The notes below the pieces were generated by a model. It did not search any database, was not told the DNA's origin, and was given only the letters and a program-made list of their open reading frames with translations. This document shows positions 27,101 through 40,281 of a stretch of 64,000 bases of DNA, in pieces. How positions within the stretch are numbered: position 1 is the first letter of the stretch; the number at the start of each line of letters is the position of its first letter. The position numbers were made by a program, and so were the translations under genes. This DNA is from Pampus argenteus (taxonomy: Eukaryota; Chordata; Actinopteri; Scombriformes; Stromateidae). The stretch is taken from positions 6,057,501-6,121,500 of the forward strand of contig CM072871.1 of assembly GCA_036937835.1 (NCBI GenBank), written 5' to 3'.

Positions 27101-29505
27101 GACCTGTGCTGTGGTCATCTGTCATTGACCATCCCTTACAGTAAACATCACCTCAGCAGTATAGAAACAGCAGCGACAGCTCTCCGTATCCATTCTTGTT
27201 TTGGAGACTGTCAGAATATTTTCGGTTCTCTCCAAGTCAAATCTGTCCATAAACTAACTGTCCTCTATTTATGCTGATATAGAGGTTGATTAAATCAACC
27301 ATGATATAAAACTCTCTCCTCCGAGGATGTGTCCATGAGTGGGTGAGCTCCTTTTTCTCACCACCTCCTGCCCCTCACTCTCCCTGCATGAATCAGAACG
27401 AATATTTCTCCTGATCCGGTAGAATATGAGGAATGTGTCATTGTGACTGTGGTTTTCTGCAGAGAGAAACAGACAGAGGTATTTGTATATGTCGAAGAAT
27501 TTAAGAAGGAAAGAGTAAGTGGAGAGAAGGAAACAAGACAGAGCGACAAACTGCTCAAATCATGCATTTACATCACTGCATCATTTATCATCTCTGCAGC
27601 TCTTTGTGAATGCTCGTCTCTGTTTCAGTCGGTGCCGCTTCTCAATTAAAACCGCCTTCTGGCTCTCTCCATTTTTATTTTTTTTTGTCCTCGTCCTTGG
27701 CCATCCCTCCAAACTGTGTCAAGAGTTAGGAAGCAGAAAGTAGAGGGATGGGAGGGAGAAGATTGAGTCAGAGATAGTGGGTGTAATGGTAAAAAATTGG
27801 TTGGCAGAGATGGGTCGATAAGAGCAGGATGGATAAATGAACATAGAAAAGAAAGAAAACCCAGAACATCCTTTTAGTGCTGTAGAGGTAGAGTCCAACC
27901 TTTTTTCGTGAGGAAAGTAGTTTTTTTTTGGAGGGTTTTGGAATGGAAATGGTTCTGCAGAGGAGTACTTCACAGTGAAGCCAGGAGACTTTGCGAATTA
28001 GGAACAAGGTGTAGCATGGCTGCATATAATATCAGCCACACTATATATTATAGATAAAGGAAAGTTGTGAAGCTTTGAGAGTTTCTTCCCCCCCTCCTCC
28101 ACTGCTGCGCTGCATGCCTCACCTCGTGCTGCTACATCTCCTTTGTCACCCATGCAGAATAAAAGAGGAGGGAGTGAGCAGCAGGAGAGAGGAGCACAGT
28201 TGTTTTATTAGAAGACAGCAGAGGAAGAGTGATGCGGAAAGGAGGATATAAAGATGGATGAAGTAACACAAACGTAATACAATAGATGGTAAAACTGCAG
28301 TAATTACCAAAATAAAATATTAAAATAATAAATAAAAATGACACATTATACTTCATCTCTTGAAGCATTGCATTATTTTGCAGTGGTGGAGACTGTAAAT
28401 CATAATTAGCCATTGAATTAATAACTTTCCAAGGTAACTTAAGAAAACGTGAAGCTATAGAGGCAAGGATGCAGCCGCTTGAAAAGTTGCATTAGTTACA
28501 GGTACTTCAAATCATGAATGTGGGAGGGGAAATACACTAGAATACTGCGTAGATGTACAGAAAGGTGTTTTTGGATGGAAGGACAACACACACACGTTTT
28601 CTTTACCTCCTGCACGAGAGGTTTGACGAGACCTTTATAGAGTTATTTTATGTTTGTTTGTTTTGTCGTCTCTGTGAAGCGTCTAATTCATGGGCCTGTC
28701 ACAGAGGCTGATGAAAAGAGAAAGAGCCGTGCTCCTTCTCTTTGTGTTGTTTTTTTTTTTTTTTGCTATTGATCAGTTCTTGTGTTTGTTTTTTTCCATA
28801 CAGCTCACCAGTGAGATAATGCGTTGGAAACATGGCTGTTAAAGTGATGTTTGTCAGGTATCCTCACTGATCATTTCTACTGTGTCCTTCGACTTCAGTC
28901 GGAGAATAAATCCTGGTTAAGTTTATTGTTAGAGTTTGCATATAATGAGCTATAGATAACAAAGAAACACTGAACGAACCGAATTAAATAAATCCAACAA
29001 ACTTTTTCTGTACGAATCGATAAAATCCAGTTCAAACAACTTCTCTTTATTATTTATTCGTCCTCATTGATCACTGTGTAAAAAGCAAGCAATGCGATCC
29101 CGGCACAGTATTGTTCACTACCTGGAGGGTTTTTTTTTTCACCCACAGTATGTACTGATAATGATGTCAGAGTGTTTAGAGATGTGTTTAACTGTTGAAC
29201 GTGAACCTCTCAAAAAAAGTCAAGCACTCAGAACAGGTACAGTTATTCTGAAGAGAAGAAGAGAAGGAATCAGAGCGTTAAAGTGTGTTAGAGAGTGAAC
29301 CTAATCCAACCCACCTGCCCTCCTCATCCTCCTCCTCCCTGCTGTCACCGATCCATACCTGTCCGCCCACTGATTTCCCATGAGCCTTTGGGCGATTGTG
29401 TGAACTCAGCCAAGTAGGGCTCCTTTTTTGCAGAGTTATATTCATTTAAGCAAGCACCGTAGTGCGAGAACACACACCGTACACAAGTGCTCACATGTAC
29501 CTCCC

Positions 29506-29509
<4 letters not shown>

Positions 29510-29537
<28 letters not shown>
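29510..29537. repeat. (CA)n microsatellite
   Basis: CA run of about 14 units. A second run of about 12 units lies at 29948-29971. Confidence 0.9.
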
Positions 29538-29540
<3 letters not shown>

Positions 29541-30620
29541 TTCTCTTTCCCTGTACTCTGTGTCTTACATAACAGTTGTGTTTACAATGAAGGAGGATGG
29601 ATGAGATGCTTGTTAGGAGAAAAGTTACAGAGTTCAGCATCCTCAAGGAATCAATACAACTCAGCCTAACATCATTTTTTTTTTCATTTTTGTTCTTGTG
29701 TTTACATTGTCAGGTCGGTTTAAACATGTTTAAGTCTGCTGAGTGTCTAGTCTCTCATCACTGTGTGGTTGTTGTGTGATGTAGTTCACCCTGTTACACC
29801 CTCTGGCTCTCTGCCCACATGGTGAGAGGAGCAGAAATACAGAAAGAGATGCTGACAAACCGGGAAAACTATTTTCCATGACTTCATTCTCTGATCTGTT
29901 TTCGATCCTGTTCCCCACACCCGACAAAGGTGTCTTCTGCGCCCGTGCACACACACACACACACACACACTCAGCAGAAATAGTCAAGAGTGAAACCACT
30001 TAGGAAGCACAGTGAGAGTGTGAGAGGGAGCTGAGAGAGTACAGCGTCAGCCCTGCTCCTTAAGAAAGCTGTAGATGGTGTCAGGAAAAGTGAGGGATTA
30101 CATTAGGAGGAGTTTGTGATTAGTGTAGTGTAGAGTAAGTGCTGAACTTATAATGATCAAAGCTGCTATTAGTGCTCTTAGTGAGGATGGAGTGGAGCTC
30201 ATGAAACATGTAACATGAGCGTAAATGGAGAGGCTGTCAAGTCGGAGAGAAAAAGAGAGTAGGAGGTATTTTATTTGACTTTTTTGGTTGTTTTTTTTGT
30301 TTGAGTTGGCAGGTGTAGGTTTGGGTCCTGCTTAAGGGGAATCTGGCAGGACATATAGCTCTCTTGGGGCAGTCAATCTAACCACCCTGGTTAGACACTA
30401 GTTCAGCATGCCCTTATGCCTGTGTAACCTTTGCAGTGACACTTTATGATGAATTATTCCCAGAGGGTTCAGGGCGCGAACTCTTTCTCATTTTCTGAGC
30501 CCGAGTCTGTGGCAGCTTCCAAATTTCTGCACTGTAACACAGAAACATAACCGAAGAGTTGCTGAAAAATAGCTTATTGAAAGACAGACGACACTATACT
30601 GACATTAATGCATTGCTAAA

Positions 30621-30621
30621 C

Positions 30622-30649
<28 letters not shown>
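30621..30649. repeat. (CA)n microsatellite
   Basis: Perfect CA run of about 14 units followed by GACGC. Confidence 0.9.
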
Positions 30650-30652
<3 letters not shown>

Positions 30653-30956
30653 GCAACACTATGCAAAAAGAGAGTTGCGTAGTTTCTGGTGAGTCGCTCT
30701 GTGAATTCCCAATCAAGTGCATTGTGCTTAAATCAGAGTGAAGGTGACCTCTTGTCCTCCGATGGTTGACAGCGATGGGACGGATCTGTCCCTGTTCTAT
30801 TAGGACTGATTATATCATTTAGATACAGATGGGTCGTTTAACCCAGCAGCTGTCCTCATCAGACACACCAGACTGAGCCCTCTGGTTAATGGCCCACGAG
30901 AAGCTATGAGGGCAACAGAGACTGGCAATGAGGAGGAAACACAGAAATGATGTACA

Positions 30957-31075
30957 TGGGCACCGGGGTGGCAGAGTAGATTGAGAAACCAACCTGGAAC
31001 TGTAAACTCTCAGGATTAACCCACGACAACCATCGATGTGCGGTGCATGTCAGCCCGAACCTGCAAAAACTGATC
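30957..31075 (+). mobile_element. Degenerate tRNA-derived SINE head
   Basis: The stretch GGGCACCGGGGTGGCAGAG, then TAGATTGAGAAACCAACCTGG, TGTAAACTCTCAGGATTAAC and CCACGACAACC has the layout of the tRNA-related head of a fish SINE. It shows a GGGC start, a box-A-like GTGGCAGAGTAGATTGAGA, and a box-B-like word (normally GGTTCRANYCC, here decayed to GGATTAACCC) about 35 bases on. No tail repeat or target duplication could be fixed, so the 3' boundary is approximate and the assignment is by resemblance. Confidence 0.45.
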
Positions 31076-32147
31076 TACAAGCATACAGTTGCCTATTTAC
31101 ACATTAATATTCATTTGGTGTTGTGTTTGTGGTCCCTTATATAGTCACTCTCCGTTTAGCTATATCTTTGGTCTTCACCGATTCTTAATAAAAGTTACCA
31201 GCTACTGCCACAGCTACAGTAAAATCTCATATTTATTGGGGAAAGAGTTAAGGGAAATATCTGGCTGCTAAATGTTCACAAGCTCCGTCAGCAGATGTGG
31301 AAAGAAACCCGGCGATATGTTTTTTTAGAGGGAGAATTATGTCATATACTGTAGAAATAAATGTTGCACTTCATGCAGCCATCCACCCACGCTGATTCTA
31401 CGTCTGTTTTTAAATTTAGAAAGCATAAACAAAGGCAAGTCCACCATTTACCAGGTTAGCGCCCGAGAAAGGATAGAGGTGGGTTCGGGTGTTGAGAACG
31501 TTCTCGTCATTGATATAGGAATTACTGCATCTACATAAAGAGTAAAGGAGGATCATTTAGAAAAACGCTTCTCTGAATGAAAGAGAGAGAGAGAGAGAGA
31601 CATCTGCATGTGTTTGAGCTAGTTTTAGGTCAGGTAGTAGGGTGCTGTGAAATTGGGTTACCTCAAAAAGGTTGGATTTAATCACCACAAAGTCATACTG
31701 TATTTAATCTTAAGGCTGTATGTTTCATACACAGCATGGACCTTACTTTATCTCATCCTTCCCACCCCTCCTCTTTTAGTCCAATGCGTGTATACACCCA
31801 CCCACACTGCCTTTCTCCCTAGTGACACCTCGACTCAGCGGCAAGCTTCTTAATAAAAAGCCTCTGCACTCGGCCTGTGGGAGATGTACATGAACATGTA
31901 CATGAACATGGATAAGACACACGCGCTGGTATTGAACTGTGGTTCTGTAGGTGGGATAAGCGATCTCTCCTGTTGCAGAGAAGACAGACTCTGAAAATGG
32001 AAGCGTAGATTTTCTCTCCTCCTCCTACACAGGCAGCCTGGCTCAGAGGGGCTCCGTCTCCACGAGGCTCTCTGATCTTCGAGTCACAAAACACCTGCTG
32101 CCTGCCTTCAGACAGACAGAAGAAGGGAGAAGGAGGGAGGGAGGAAG

Positions 32148-32182
32148 TGTGTGTGTGTGTGTGTGTGTGCGTGTGTGTGTGT
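32148..32182. repeat. (GT)n microsatellite
   Basis: GT run of about 17 units with one GCGT interruption, preceded by GGAG-rich sequence. Confidence 0.9.
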
Positions 32183-33212
32183 GAGGAGGAGGGAGGGCAG
32201 TCAAGCAGCCAAGAGGTTGGGTGTGACAGCAAGAGGAAAAGACATGGAGGCTTCAGAGAAAGTACTGAGGGCCTGTGTTAGGTGACAACATGTAAAACCA
32301 GAGAGAGAGAGATGCAGCAAAAATGAGACAATAGATTTCACTTCGACACTTAAAGGATCTCAGAGATCTTTGTTGCTCACAAAATGTTTGATGCCTTCGA
32401 GGAGGTGCAGGTAGCAGCGTGTGATTTTGGCTCAGCTGACTTTGCTGCCCGACAATAGAAAAAAAACAAAAACAAAACATGAAAGACACAGAATCTCCCC
32501 TGTGGTTTATTTGTGTACCTCATGGCCCAGTGATCCATCCGTTTGCTTATCTCTCACTGTGTATTTGTCAATCTTTGTCTCCCTTGGGTCCCCCCCTCCC
32601 CACCATCTATCTTCATCTATCCATAGCCTCATCCATCCCAGGCTTTATCTAAAGGAATACGTAAGGCCCTCCCACAGGATGATAAAGCTGAGAACAGCAG
32701 AAGCCTGTATGTTTGTGCAGTATGCATGAGCAGTGGATGTGAGTCAAGGCTTTATATTTACTCTTTCATTTTTGTTTTAACTGTGGCACTAAGAAGATTT
32801 CACCATAGTGGGATGTGTCCTCCCGTCATCAGCTTTTTGACAGATTAGTCTAATGCCAGCAGCAAAGTCGAAGTCTGACCCTTAAATCTGAAGAAACTAG
32901 GCTGCAGGCTAATAGGAACCAGCTGCATTTACCCTTGTACTCTCTTAACTAATGAAACTATTACACTGTTGCTTTATTTTATGCAGGCGAGATAATTAAC
33001 TGTATATAAAAACAGACGGCATCAAACCGAGGCTAAATATTAATCTTAGGAGAGTTGGCACAAATAATTGCTTTGCTAAGATCTGTCTGAAGTCATTACC
33101 AAGTTATAAAAAAGGTTTTAAATATTCATTCGTTGCGGGTGCCAGCCTTTCCACAACTTAACGTGTTCAGAGTTGAGGTGAATGCACTGGAGAAACACAA
33201 CATGTTTAGTAC

Positions 33213-33216
<4 letters not shown>

Positions 33217-33270
<54 letters not shown>
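33217..33270. repeat. (AT)n microsatellite
   Basis: Perfect AT run of about 27 units, with no adjoining GT block, unlike the AT tracts near 300 and 40100. Confidence 0.95.
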
Positions 33271-33272
<2 letters not shown>

Positions 33273-36200
33273 ATGTGCTTTTGGAAGCTCACTTATAAAA
33301 CTAGCCTGCCTGCAAAAATGACATGTAGGAAAAAAAATATACATACCTTTCTTTGTTTGCTGTGAGGGATGATTATGAGTTTGGATTCAATATTTTTTTT
33401 TAGACCTACAGTAGCTGTGATTTTACTGGTGTTTATCTGCCCTCTACTGGTCCTCACTGTTTGGTGCAAGTGGACACAGCAATAAACAGTATTGAGCGCA
33501 TCATGCCATATCATCCACTGTGTGTATATAAATATCATAGAGTAAAAGCTGTTAACTGCAGAACATTTTTCTGTGAAATCTGCAATTTACCGAAGTGTGT
33601 TTTAGAAACTTTAAACTTCTGATAATGGACCTTTCAATGTGTCCAACAGTCAAAATGTTTTTTTTTAAAGGAGAAGAATTTGGGTTTTTTTTAAATAGTT
33701 TTTAAAAGTTTCAAGTTGTTTCACTGTAAAATCACACATGCATACATAAATAAGTATTTTGCAATCCATGTTTTCTTATCCAGAACAGCTTTTAATGAAT
33801 ATTCATCACTATTCAAAATGAAGCACTCTGTAGTCGTATTTCTCTCCCAGCTGGAAGAGCCATGCATCATTAGTTACTTATAATGCTTTGACTTCATTAA
33901 TGCCACTGCTTCCTCTCTGGCCTTCATTACACTTTCAAGTTGATGTGTGTGTGAAGTTGAGAAGTTTCCTTCTCCCTTTGCTTCTCCTCGGTCCATCTGT
34001 TTGCCCTCAGGCCAGATGAGCACCAATCTCGGAGCCCATCGGCCATCGTCTGACATCTGCTTATAGAGATTAGACGAGTTGTGACTGTGCAGCTTTCTGC
34101 CTGCAGATGGCAGCAGCATCATAGAGTTTCTTTTCTGGTGTTTTGGTATCTGCACCACTCGACAACTAATAGCTACAGTAAGTGTTTGATAAAGACTATT
34201 TACCAACTAATTTATTATCTAACATCTACTAGCTGTATTTTTTTTTCCTGGATTGTGGCCCTTAAGTACTAGATACTTTATGAAGTATCACTGCATTAAC
34301 TCACAGTGATATCCACACTGTGGAGAAGACTCCACATTAAAGGGGAGAGTATAAATAAACAGATAAACTGTGAGGCGCTCTCGCCACTATCCACCACAAG
34401 CAGAAAACATCCATCACCGTGGATACGGATAATAACCTTGCTCGTTCAGCTGTTACATTATACTAAATACCTAAATACAATCTGTGTGTCATGCTCATTT
34501 AAGCTGACTGATCGTATTAGACAAATCCAATCCAGCCGTGGAAAGAGGAGAAATGATTCCATTGATCCATTAAACTTTATTAACCTAGCCTTCATATTCT
34601 GTAATTCCCATCTTAACCCACCATGAAGAAGAACAGTGTAGCTATAGACGTATGAATGTTTAATTTTATATCATGTTTTCATCACTTACAATAAGTATTA
34701 GTATGTTCTCTATCTGTTTTTCATACTTCCAGTCTGTATGCTGAGTAACGCTAATCGCCTCCCAGCTCCAATTCAATATTCATTATACAGGCACCTGAGT
34801 TGGATAGATCTCATCTCACTTTCTTTCCTAAAATGTTGCACTGTTCCTTAAATGTTAGATTTAAATGATCAGTCAGGGCCAATGAATTCTTGCTGTTTGA
34901 TCAGATTGCAGCCAGGTGCAAATACAGCTCCTACATAGTCACCATAATAACTTATCAGTAGTAGCTTCCTTCACAGTAAGTGATTCATAAACAAATGCTT
35001 AACCCTTTCTCGACAAAGGAAAAAGCCGTAGAGAATTGAGATAACATGAACGTTATGAATGAATGAATGAATGAATGTGGATAGGCCGTAGAACAGGATT
35101 CTCTCTCAGCTCTGTGATGGCTTCTCTTAAATATGTTCATGTTTTGTTGTCTTTGTATTAATGTCTACACTGCACATCCAAGTGTTTCCACCTGTGCCTC
35201 TCTCTCCTCCCCCTTTCTCCCCCCTTCTCTCCTCTCCTCAATCACATGTTCGCAGTGAATAAAGTGTTGAGTGGGTTTCACCAGCTGGAGCCTTTGCTTG
35301 CCACATAGTGTTATAAGCAAGTGTGTGTGTGTGTGTGTGTGTGTTTGTGTTTGTGTTTGTGTCTTTGCCAGATACTTGAGTGGAGTGTCAGTGTCACATC
35401 TGCCCTATAACATTGTGCCTTTGTGATCATACGGCAGCCTACACATACTGCTGCACCGAGTCCAAATCTGTTGAAAATCACTACGTTGGCCCCTCACAAC
35501 ACACACAGACACACAAACTTTATCTTTCACAACATGTTTTATTTTATTTTTTCCCAGTAACTGAATCTATTTTAGTATAAACCTTAATAAACTAATCACT
35601 GTGTTTAGGAACAGAGAGAGAAAGAAGAAAAACAAAAGAAAAACAAAGCAAAAACAGATTTTCGGGCTGTTTGGAGATGTTTCTGAAAATCACTTGATGG
35701 TTAGGGCAGGTCTTAGGCCTCCAGGGTCTCTGTCCTAATGATGGATCCAATCATAGACAGCCTGCTGATCTGGAGCTTCAGCAGCAGGTCAACAGTGCAC
35801 GTGTGGCCGCTACTTACCTCATCTTTCTTCTTGTCTGTTTGACCTCTCTGTCTGTCTCTCTCTAAGCTGATATTTTAACAGTGACTTTATTTTTTATTCT
35901 CTGCATGAATATAATTAAGAGCTGCTGGTGTTTGATTAAAGTCTCAATTAACATGTGAGTATTAAATACAAAAGGCACTGTGTGCTGATAATTGCTGCTA
36001 AAGAGCCTGCCGCATGAGGTGTTGTGTTCTTTGTTTGTGTTGTGTTTCTTGGTAATAATCGCTAATAGACTGAAGGCTGGATTTGGCTCTGCTAGGTTCA
36101 CACTCTGGACATCTCGGTGGTGGTGACTCAGACTCCTGGACAGAAATACTTGAAAAAAACACATGCAAACACACACACACACATATAGACTGAGAGCAGG

Positions 36201-39200
36201 CAGTTGAGTCTTGGCAGAAATCCTGGACATGTGTCAGTGTTTAAAACAACAACACATGCAGATCTCTCGTTCTGTAGAAGCCATACTGCTCCTTCCATGC
36301 TCCTAATCACCTCCTTCATATCCACCCCCATAGAAAATCATACATTTTTCTGCTGGAAAACAATCAACCAAACCTGACATTGTGCAATTTGAGCGTCACC
36401 TCTTACTATTTCTGGTTTGTCTGGCTGCTTGGCTCAACTGACGCTGCCTCAATGTTGCAGACGAGCTTCTGCACATCCTCTGCAATCCTATCAAATATCT
36501 GCAGAATGTCTGACATCTTCTACCTCACCCACAGTGTCAGCGCTCTACAGGTAAAAGGGTTTGTTGTTGGACTATGTAAAGTTTTCCTGGAGGGGAGGAC
36601 AGATCACTGAGTGACAGCTGATATATTTAGAGAAAGTAAAAATGTCTAATTTCTGTGAGTCTGAGTCAGATTTATGGTGCAAAACCTAAAAGAAAAAAAA
36701 TACACACTGACATTTTGTGGCAGAAAACTGCAAAATCACACCTCTATTGGTCACGCAGTATAGTCATGGCAACAACGTACCGTAAATAAAGTTTTCCCTA
36801 CAACTATCACAAACAAAAAAGTTACTGCAATTTAGCCTACGTAGCTGACCTATGTGCTATCGTAATGCATGGTGCCAATAGGGATCATTTTTAGCATGTT
36901 TACAAAATGGGTCCATCTAATCTAATCTCCCTGAAAAACATTGGACGCTCACACGGATTACTTTTACATACCTATTTATTTGAAACTTTGGCCATTTTTA
37001 ATATGCACATCCAACATCGTAACATTACTGTATATGCCAGGAAATAAATTAAAGCATACTAGGTTCCCTTAAATGTCTTTATACATTATGTATAAAATTA
37101 CCCTTGAGAATGAAATTCCAGTCACATGTCTTTCTCCCACTTCTTCTTCTGTCTCTACTTAACTTTGACCTTTCACCATCAGATCATACACTATAATCTG
37201 TGTGTGTGTGTGTGTGGTAATAGCTACTATTGCAAGTCTGTAAACCTTCATGCTACAGTGATCACTCAGTCTTTTTGCTTCAGTTCATCTTCAGCTTTAA
37301 CCCCTCAGTATGTGCATGTTGCTGTCTGTGGAAGCTTTTTTTTCTTAAGCTCAACTAGACTGATACCAGACTCTATTATTCATAGGCTGTGAGAGAAGAA
37401 TAGTGTGTATAAAACTGTGTGGTTGTTTCGTGTGTGTCTGTATGATTGTAAATAAACAACGTCGAAAGTTTATTTGCTTCACTGACACTTTATAAACCTG
37501 CCTTCCATGTTAAAGCTGAAACAATAAGATGATTATTTGTTTACCATCTATGAGCCTGATGATCATAAACTTAGTTTATTAGAGATCACTTCACCTTTAT
37601 GAGAACACTTACCCATTTTACAACTAATTATTTTTTAAATTTTGTTGTTGTTTAGGGCCACAGCATCCCAGATTATGTCAATGAATGCCAAACAATGACC
37701 GGGAAAGTTTGCGGCAATAAGTTTTATTGTCTTCTCTTTGCTTGCGGGGATTTCTGTACAGATGCAGCCGTCTAGAATTGAAGGCTGGTGTGTGACGGGG
37801 CCCATATGCTTATCTGAATAGAATGAATGAATATATCCAGCTGGCAGCCTGCTGGGATCCAGCTGGGGGCAACAAATCTGACTGGCTGGTATAGAGCTAT
37901 TGCTGTTGAGGTTGAGAAACGCATCGTGGATTTCTTAATATTTTATAAAGTCAGAAATGCAGTATACTGACAGGATGGTGAAGACAAGGCTGCAGGGAGT
38001 GGACAGGTTCAGCTGACTGGTGTCTGCTCCACTTGTTCACCAATGTCAACACAGATGTACCTGATGTTACTGTGCTGCAGAGTTTGACTGTAGGCTGTTT
38101 GCTTCACCACTGTGTGGCATCAGGGGGCTTTCATCAAATCGTCCTCAAAGAAACAAACCACGGTCTACTATCACTGTAATATGATGATCTATGAGCTTAA
38201 TAAACAGATAATAGAGATTTATTTTGGCAAACTTGGGTCAGTGGAGCCAAGATGCAAATACAAGATAGATTGAAGATTATATTAGTTGCTAATTCAAACA
38301 TGCAGCAGATCTGGAGCAACATTAACATTCATCAAATGAATGAATGAATGAAATGAAACTATGTCCAATAATCATATTTTATCTCTTTATTTGTCTCCAT
38401 AACTACTGGGGGAAATATCTGGCACTAAATGCTCCACCATGTTCACCTGCTACTGTAGTTGTTGATGTTTTATTGGTTTTATTGTACTGTGGGTACTTTG
38501 TGTTTGAAAAGCCCACTGAAGAGAGTGGTGAGAATGAACCAAAAACTGTAAAGTTGGACTGGAAAAGTAAAACCCGGAAACGTGAGAAATCCCTGGAGCA
38601 AGAAGTCAATAATTAGAGAGTAATCCTTATATGATCTTTTATATTGAACCAGAAGGCTCTCCCATCTGCTTTTCCTCATGGTCTTAAGCCCCTTTGCTCA
38701 GAATCCAACTATCCAGTCCCTCTGTGTTGTCTTGATTATGTCGAGACTCTTTGCTCTGGCAGTGTTGCTTTGACTCTTAAGAGTTCAGAACAGCTCGCCG
38801 TACTTTAATTCCTCTCTGCGACTTCCAAATGAGAACGAGGGCACAGAGACGGTGCCTGGCGTTTGATTGATTTTCTTTCTGACCTGAATGAAGAGACAGG
38901 TGAGTGTGTTTGTGTGTGTGTATGTGTGTGTGTGGGTGTGTGCCATTCAGGTTACTAGAAAAATCCATGGAGTCTGGGGTTGCTGTGGTAACAGTAATCA
39001 CTTTTAATTCAGTATCGGGGAGAAAGAGAGAGGATAACGGTGTGTTGGCAGTAGTTTAGCAGGGTAATGTGGGAAATGTAGAAGGAAAAACAATATAATG
39101 TGTCAACAGGGAAAACAAGGTGAGCGTGTGTGTCCCTGTTTAGTGGCTCTGCGAGCGTTGAGGGAGACGGCGTGATGCGAGGCAGAATGATATGGATGAA

Positions 39201-39824
39201 GACAGAAAGGCTTTCTTTTTCAGTCCCACAGGATTTAAGTGCTCCTTCTTTCTCTCTCTGTCTTTTCCCCTCTTCTCTTCCCTTCTTCCTCTGCTGACAG
39301 ATAATAATCTGTTCATCGACTGCTGGTGAAGGGTGGTATTTGTCCAACAATCTCTTTCTCCTCTCAAGCTTTTTCTTTCTTTTTAATTTTTGCCACAGCG
39401 GATAAAGATGGGAAACAGATTAATTATGCATTTCCCCTTTTTCCCCATCTCCGCCTCCCTATCTGTCTCTTTGTGTACCTTCACTTTTCCTTTTTGCTCC
39501 TTTTCTCTATTCCATTCTCTTTCTTTGTAGTATGAATATTATTAATGAGTGTCTGAGGAGTGTGAGCAAGAGACAGACAAATAGACAAACAGGAAAGGAC
39601 AGTGCGTGATGCTAATTAATGGGTTTGCTTTGTTTCCTCTGCCACTTTATTCAACCTCCTGCTGGCTCAAACACACACACACACACACACACACTCAGAG
39701 GCTGTCTTCTTTATGAGCTGTGAGTGGGGGAAAAATAGAAAAAAACAACATTAACAAGATGTGTGGAGTGTGCAGCTTGAGAAAAAAACCACCACCTGCC
39801 ACTCAAGCCAGGCTTCTCGTAGTA

Positions 39825-39829
<5 letters not shown>

Positions 39830-39857
<28 letters not shown>
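39830..39857. repeat. (CA)n microsatellite
   Basis: CA run of about 13 units, about 50 bases upstream of the CCAAT word in the putative promoter of the second first exon. Another CA run lies at 39669-39692. Confidence 0.85.
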
Positions 39858-39860
<3 letters not shown>

Positions 39861-39899
39861 TCACATGTACGCTGGTCCGTAATTTTCCTCCACGCTTCA

Positions 39900-40096
39900 C
39901 TTCTAGCCAATGAGAGGCTGGAAAAGGGCTTGTCAGAACGTGAGGGGGAGGAGACAAAGCACTGGGGGCTGATTGACAACCAGCGCCCTACAGGTGGAGA
40001 GAAGAACAGAGGGACCAGAGAGAGGGGGGAGGACGGCAGAGAGAGGAAAGAGGAGTGGGTGAAGAAGAGAAGAGAGGCAGCGGCAATCAGACTTCC

Positions 40097-40148
<52 letters not shown>

Positions 40149-40281
40149 CTACACAAACACACACACTCACAGTGCTCTGTCCCTCCCCTCCTACCTTGAG
40201 AGCTCTCTTTCCCCCGGCAGACTAGCCGACAAACACCACCATCACCACTATCACCTCCACCTCCAGCACAGCTGCACCAAG
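39900..40281 (+). promoter_or_regulatory. kcnip2: Putative promoter and 5' leader of the Cys/Arg-rich KCNIP2 first exon
   Basis: Immediately upstream of the ATG at 40282. A CCAAT word (AGCCAATGAGAG) lies at 39907-39911, followed by GA-rich sequence with GGGGGAGG-type words at about 39950-40070. After that come a compound AT/AC microsatellite (40097-40148) and a C/A-rich, ATG-free leader just before the start codon. The layout fits a TATA-less promoter with the repeat inside or just before the leader, but the transcription start is not known. The microsatellite lies only about 130 bases before the start codon. Confidence 0.4.
40097..40148. repeat. Compound (AT)n(AC)n microsatellite next to a first exon
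   Basis: About 13 AT units run directly into about 13 AC units. It sits 134 bases upstream of the KCNIP2 start codon at 40282. Confidence 0.95.

Larger units (their letters stand above)
17100..30950 (+). other. KCNIP2 intron after exon 1a, middle part: noncoding
   Basis: No exon was recognised on either strand. It contains the (CTCCT)n run at 17984-18026, CA/GT tracts at 19667-19706, 20980-21003, 26330-26348, 26707-26722, 29510-29537, 29948-29971 and 30621-30649, a perfect hairpin at 21069-21110, and many poly-T runs. Open stretches at 22.0-23.4 kb and 24.0-24.7 kb lack splice context and resemble nothing known to me. Confidence 0.55.
31076..39899 (+). other. KCNIP2 intron after exon 1a, last part: noncoding
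   Basis: No exon was recognised. It contains a GT run at 32148-32182, an AT run at 33217-33270, GT runs at 35321-35344 and 37199-37216, a GAAT run at 35056-35076 and a CA run at 39669-39692. Poly-T/poly-A runs are frequent. Confidence 0.55.

Noticed and set aside
31819..32232. 137-codon open frame on the minus strand
   Set aside because: It spans a GT microsatellite read as His-Thr repeats. No family resemblance or splice context.
38344..38616. 90-codon open frame with a hydrophobic start and charged tail
   Set aside because: Plausible composition but no recognised family, no clear splice borders, no promoter-like context and no phase-1 donor. It cannot be supported.
39720..40199. 159-codon open frame upstream of the Cys/Arg-rich exon
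   Set aside because: It runs through CA and AT/AC microsatellites and a GA-rich promoter-like stretch, uses a different frame from the real exon, and resembles no protein family.
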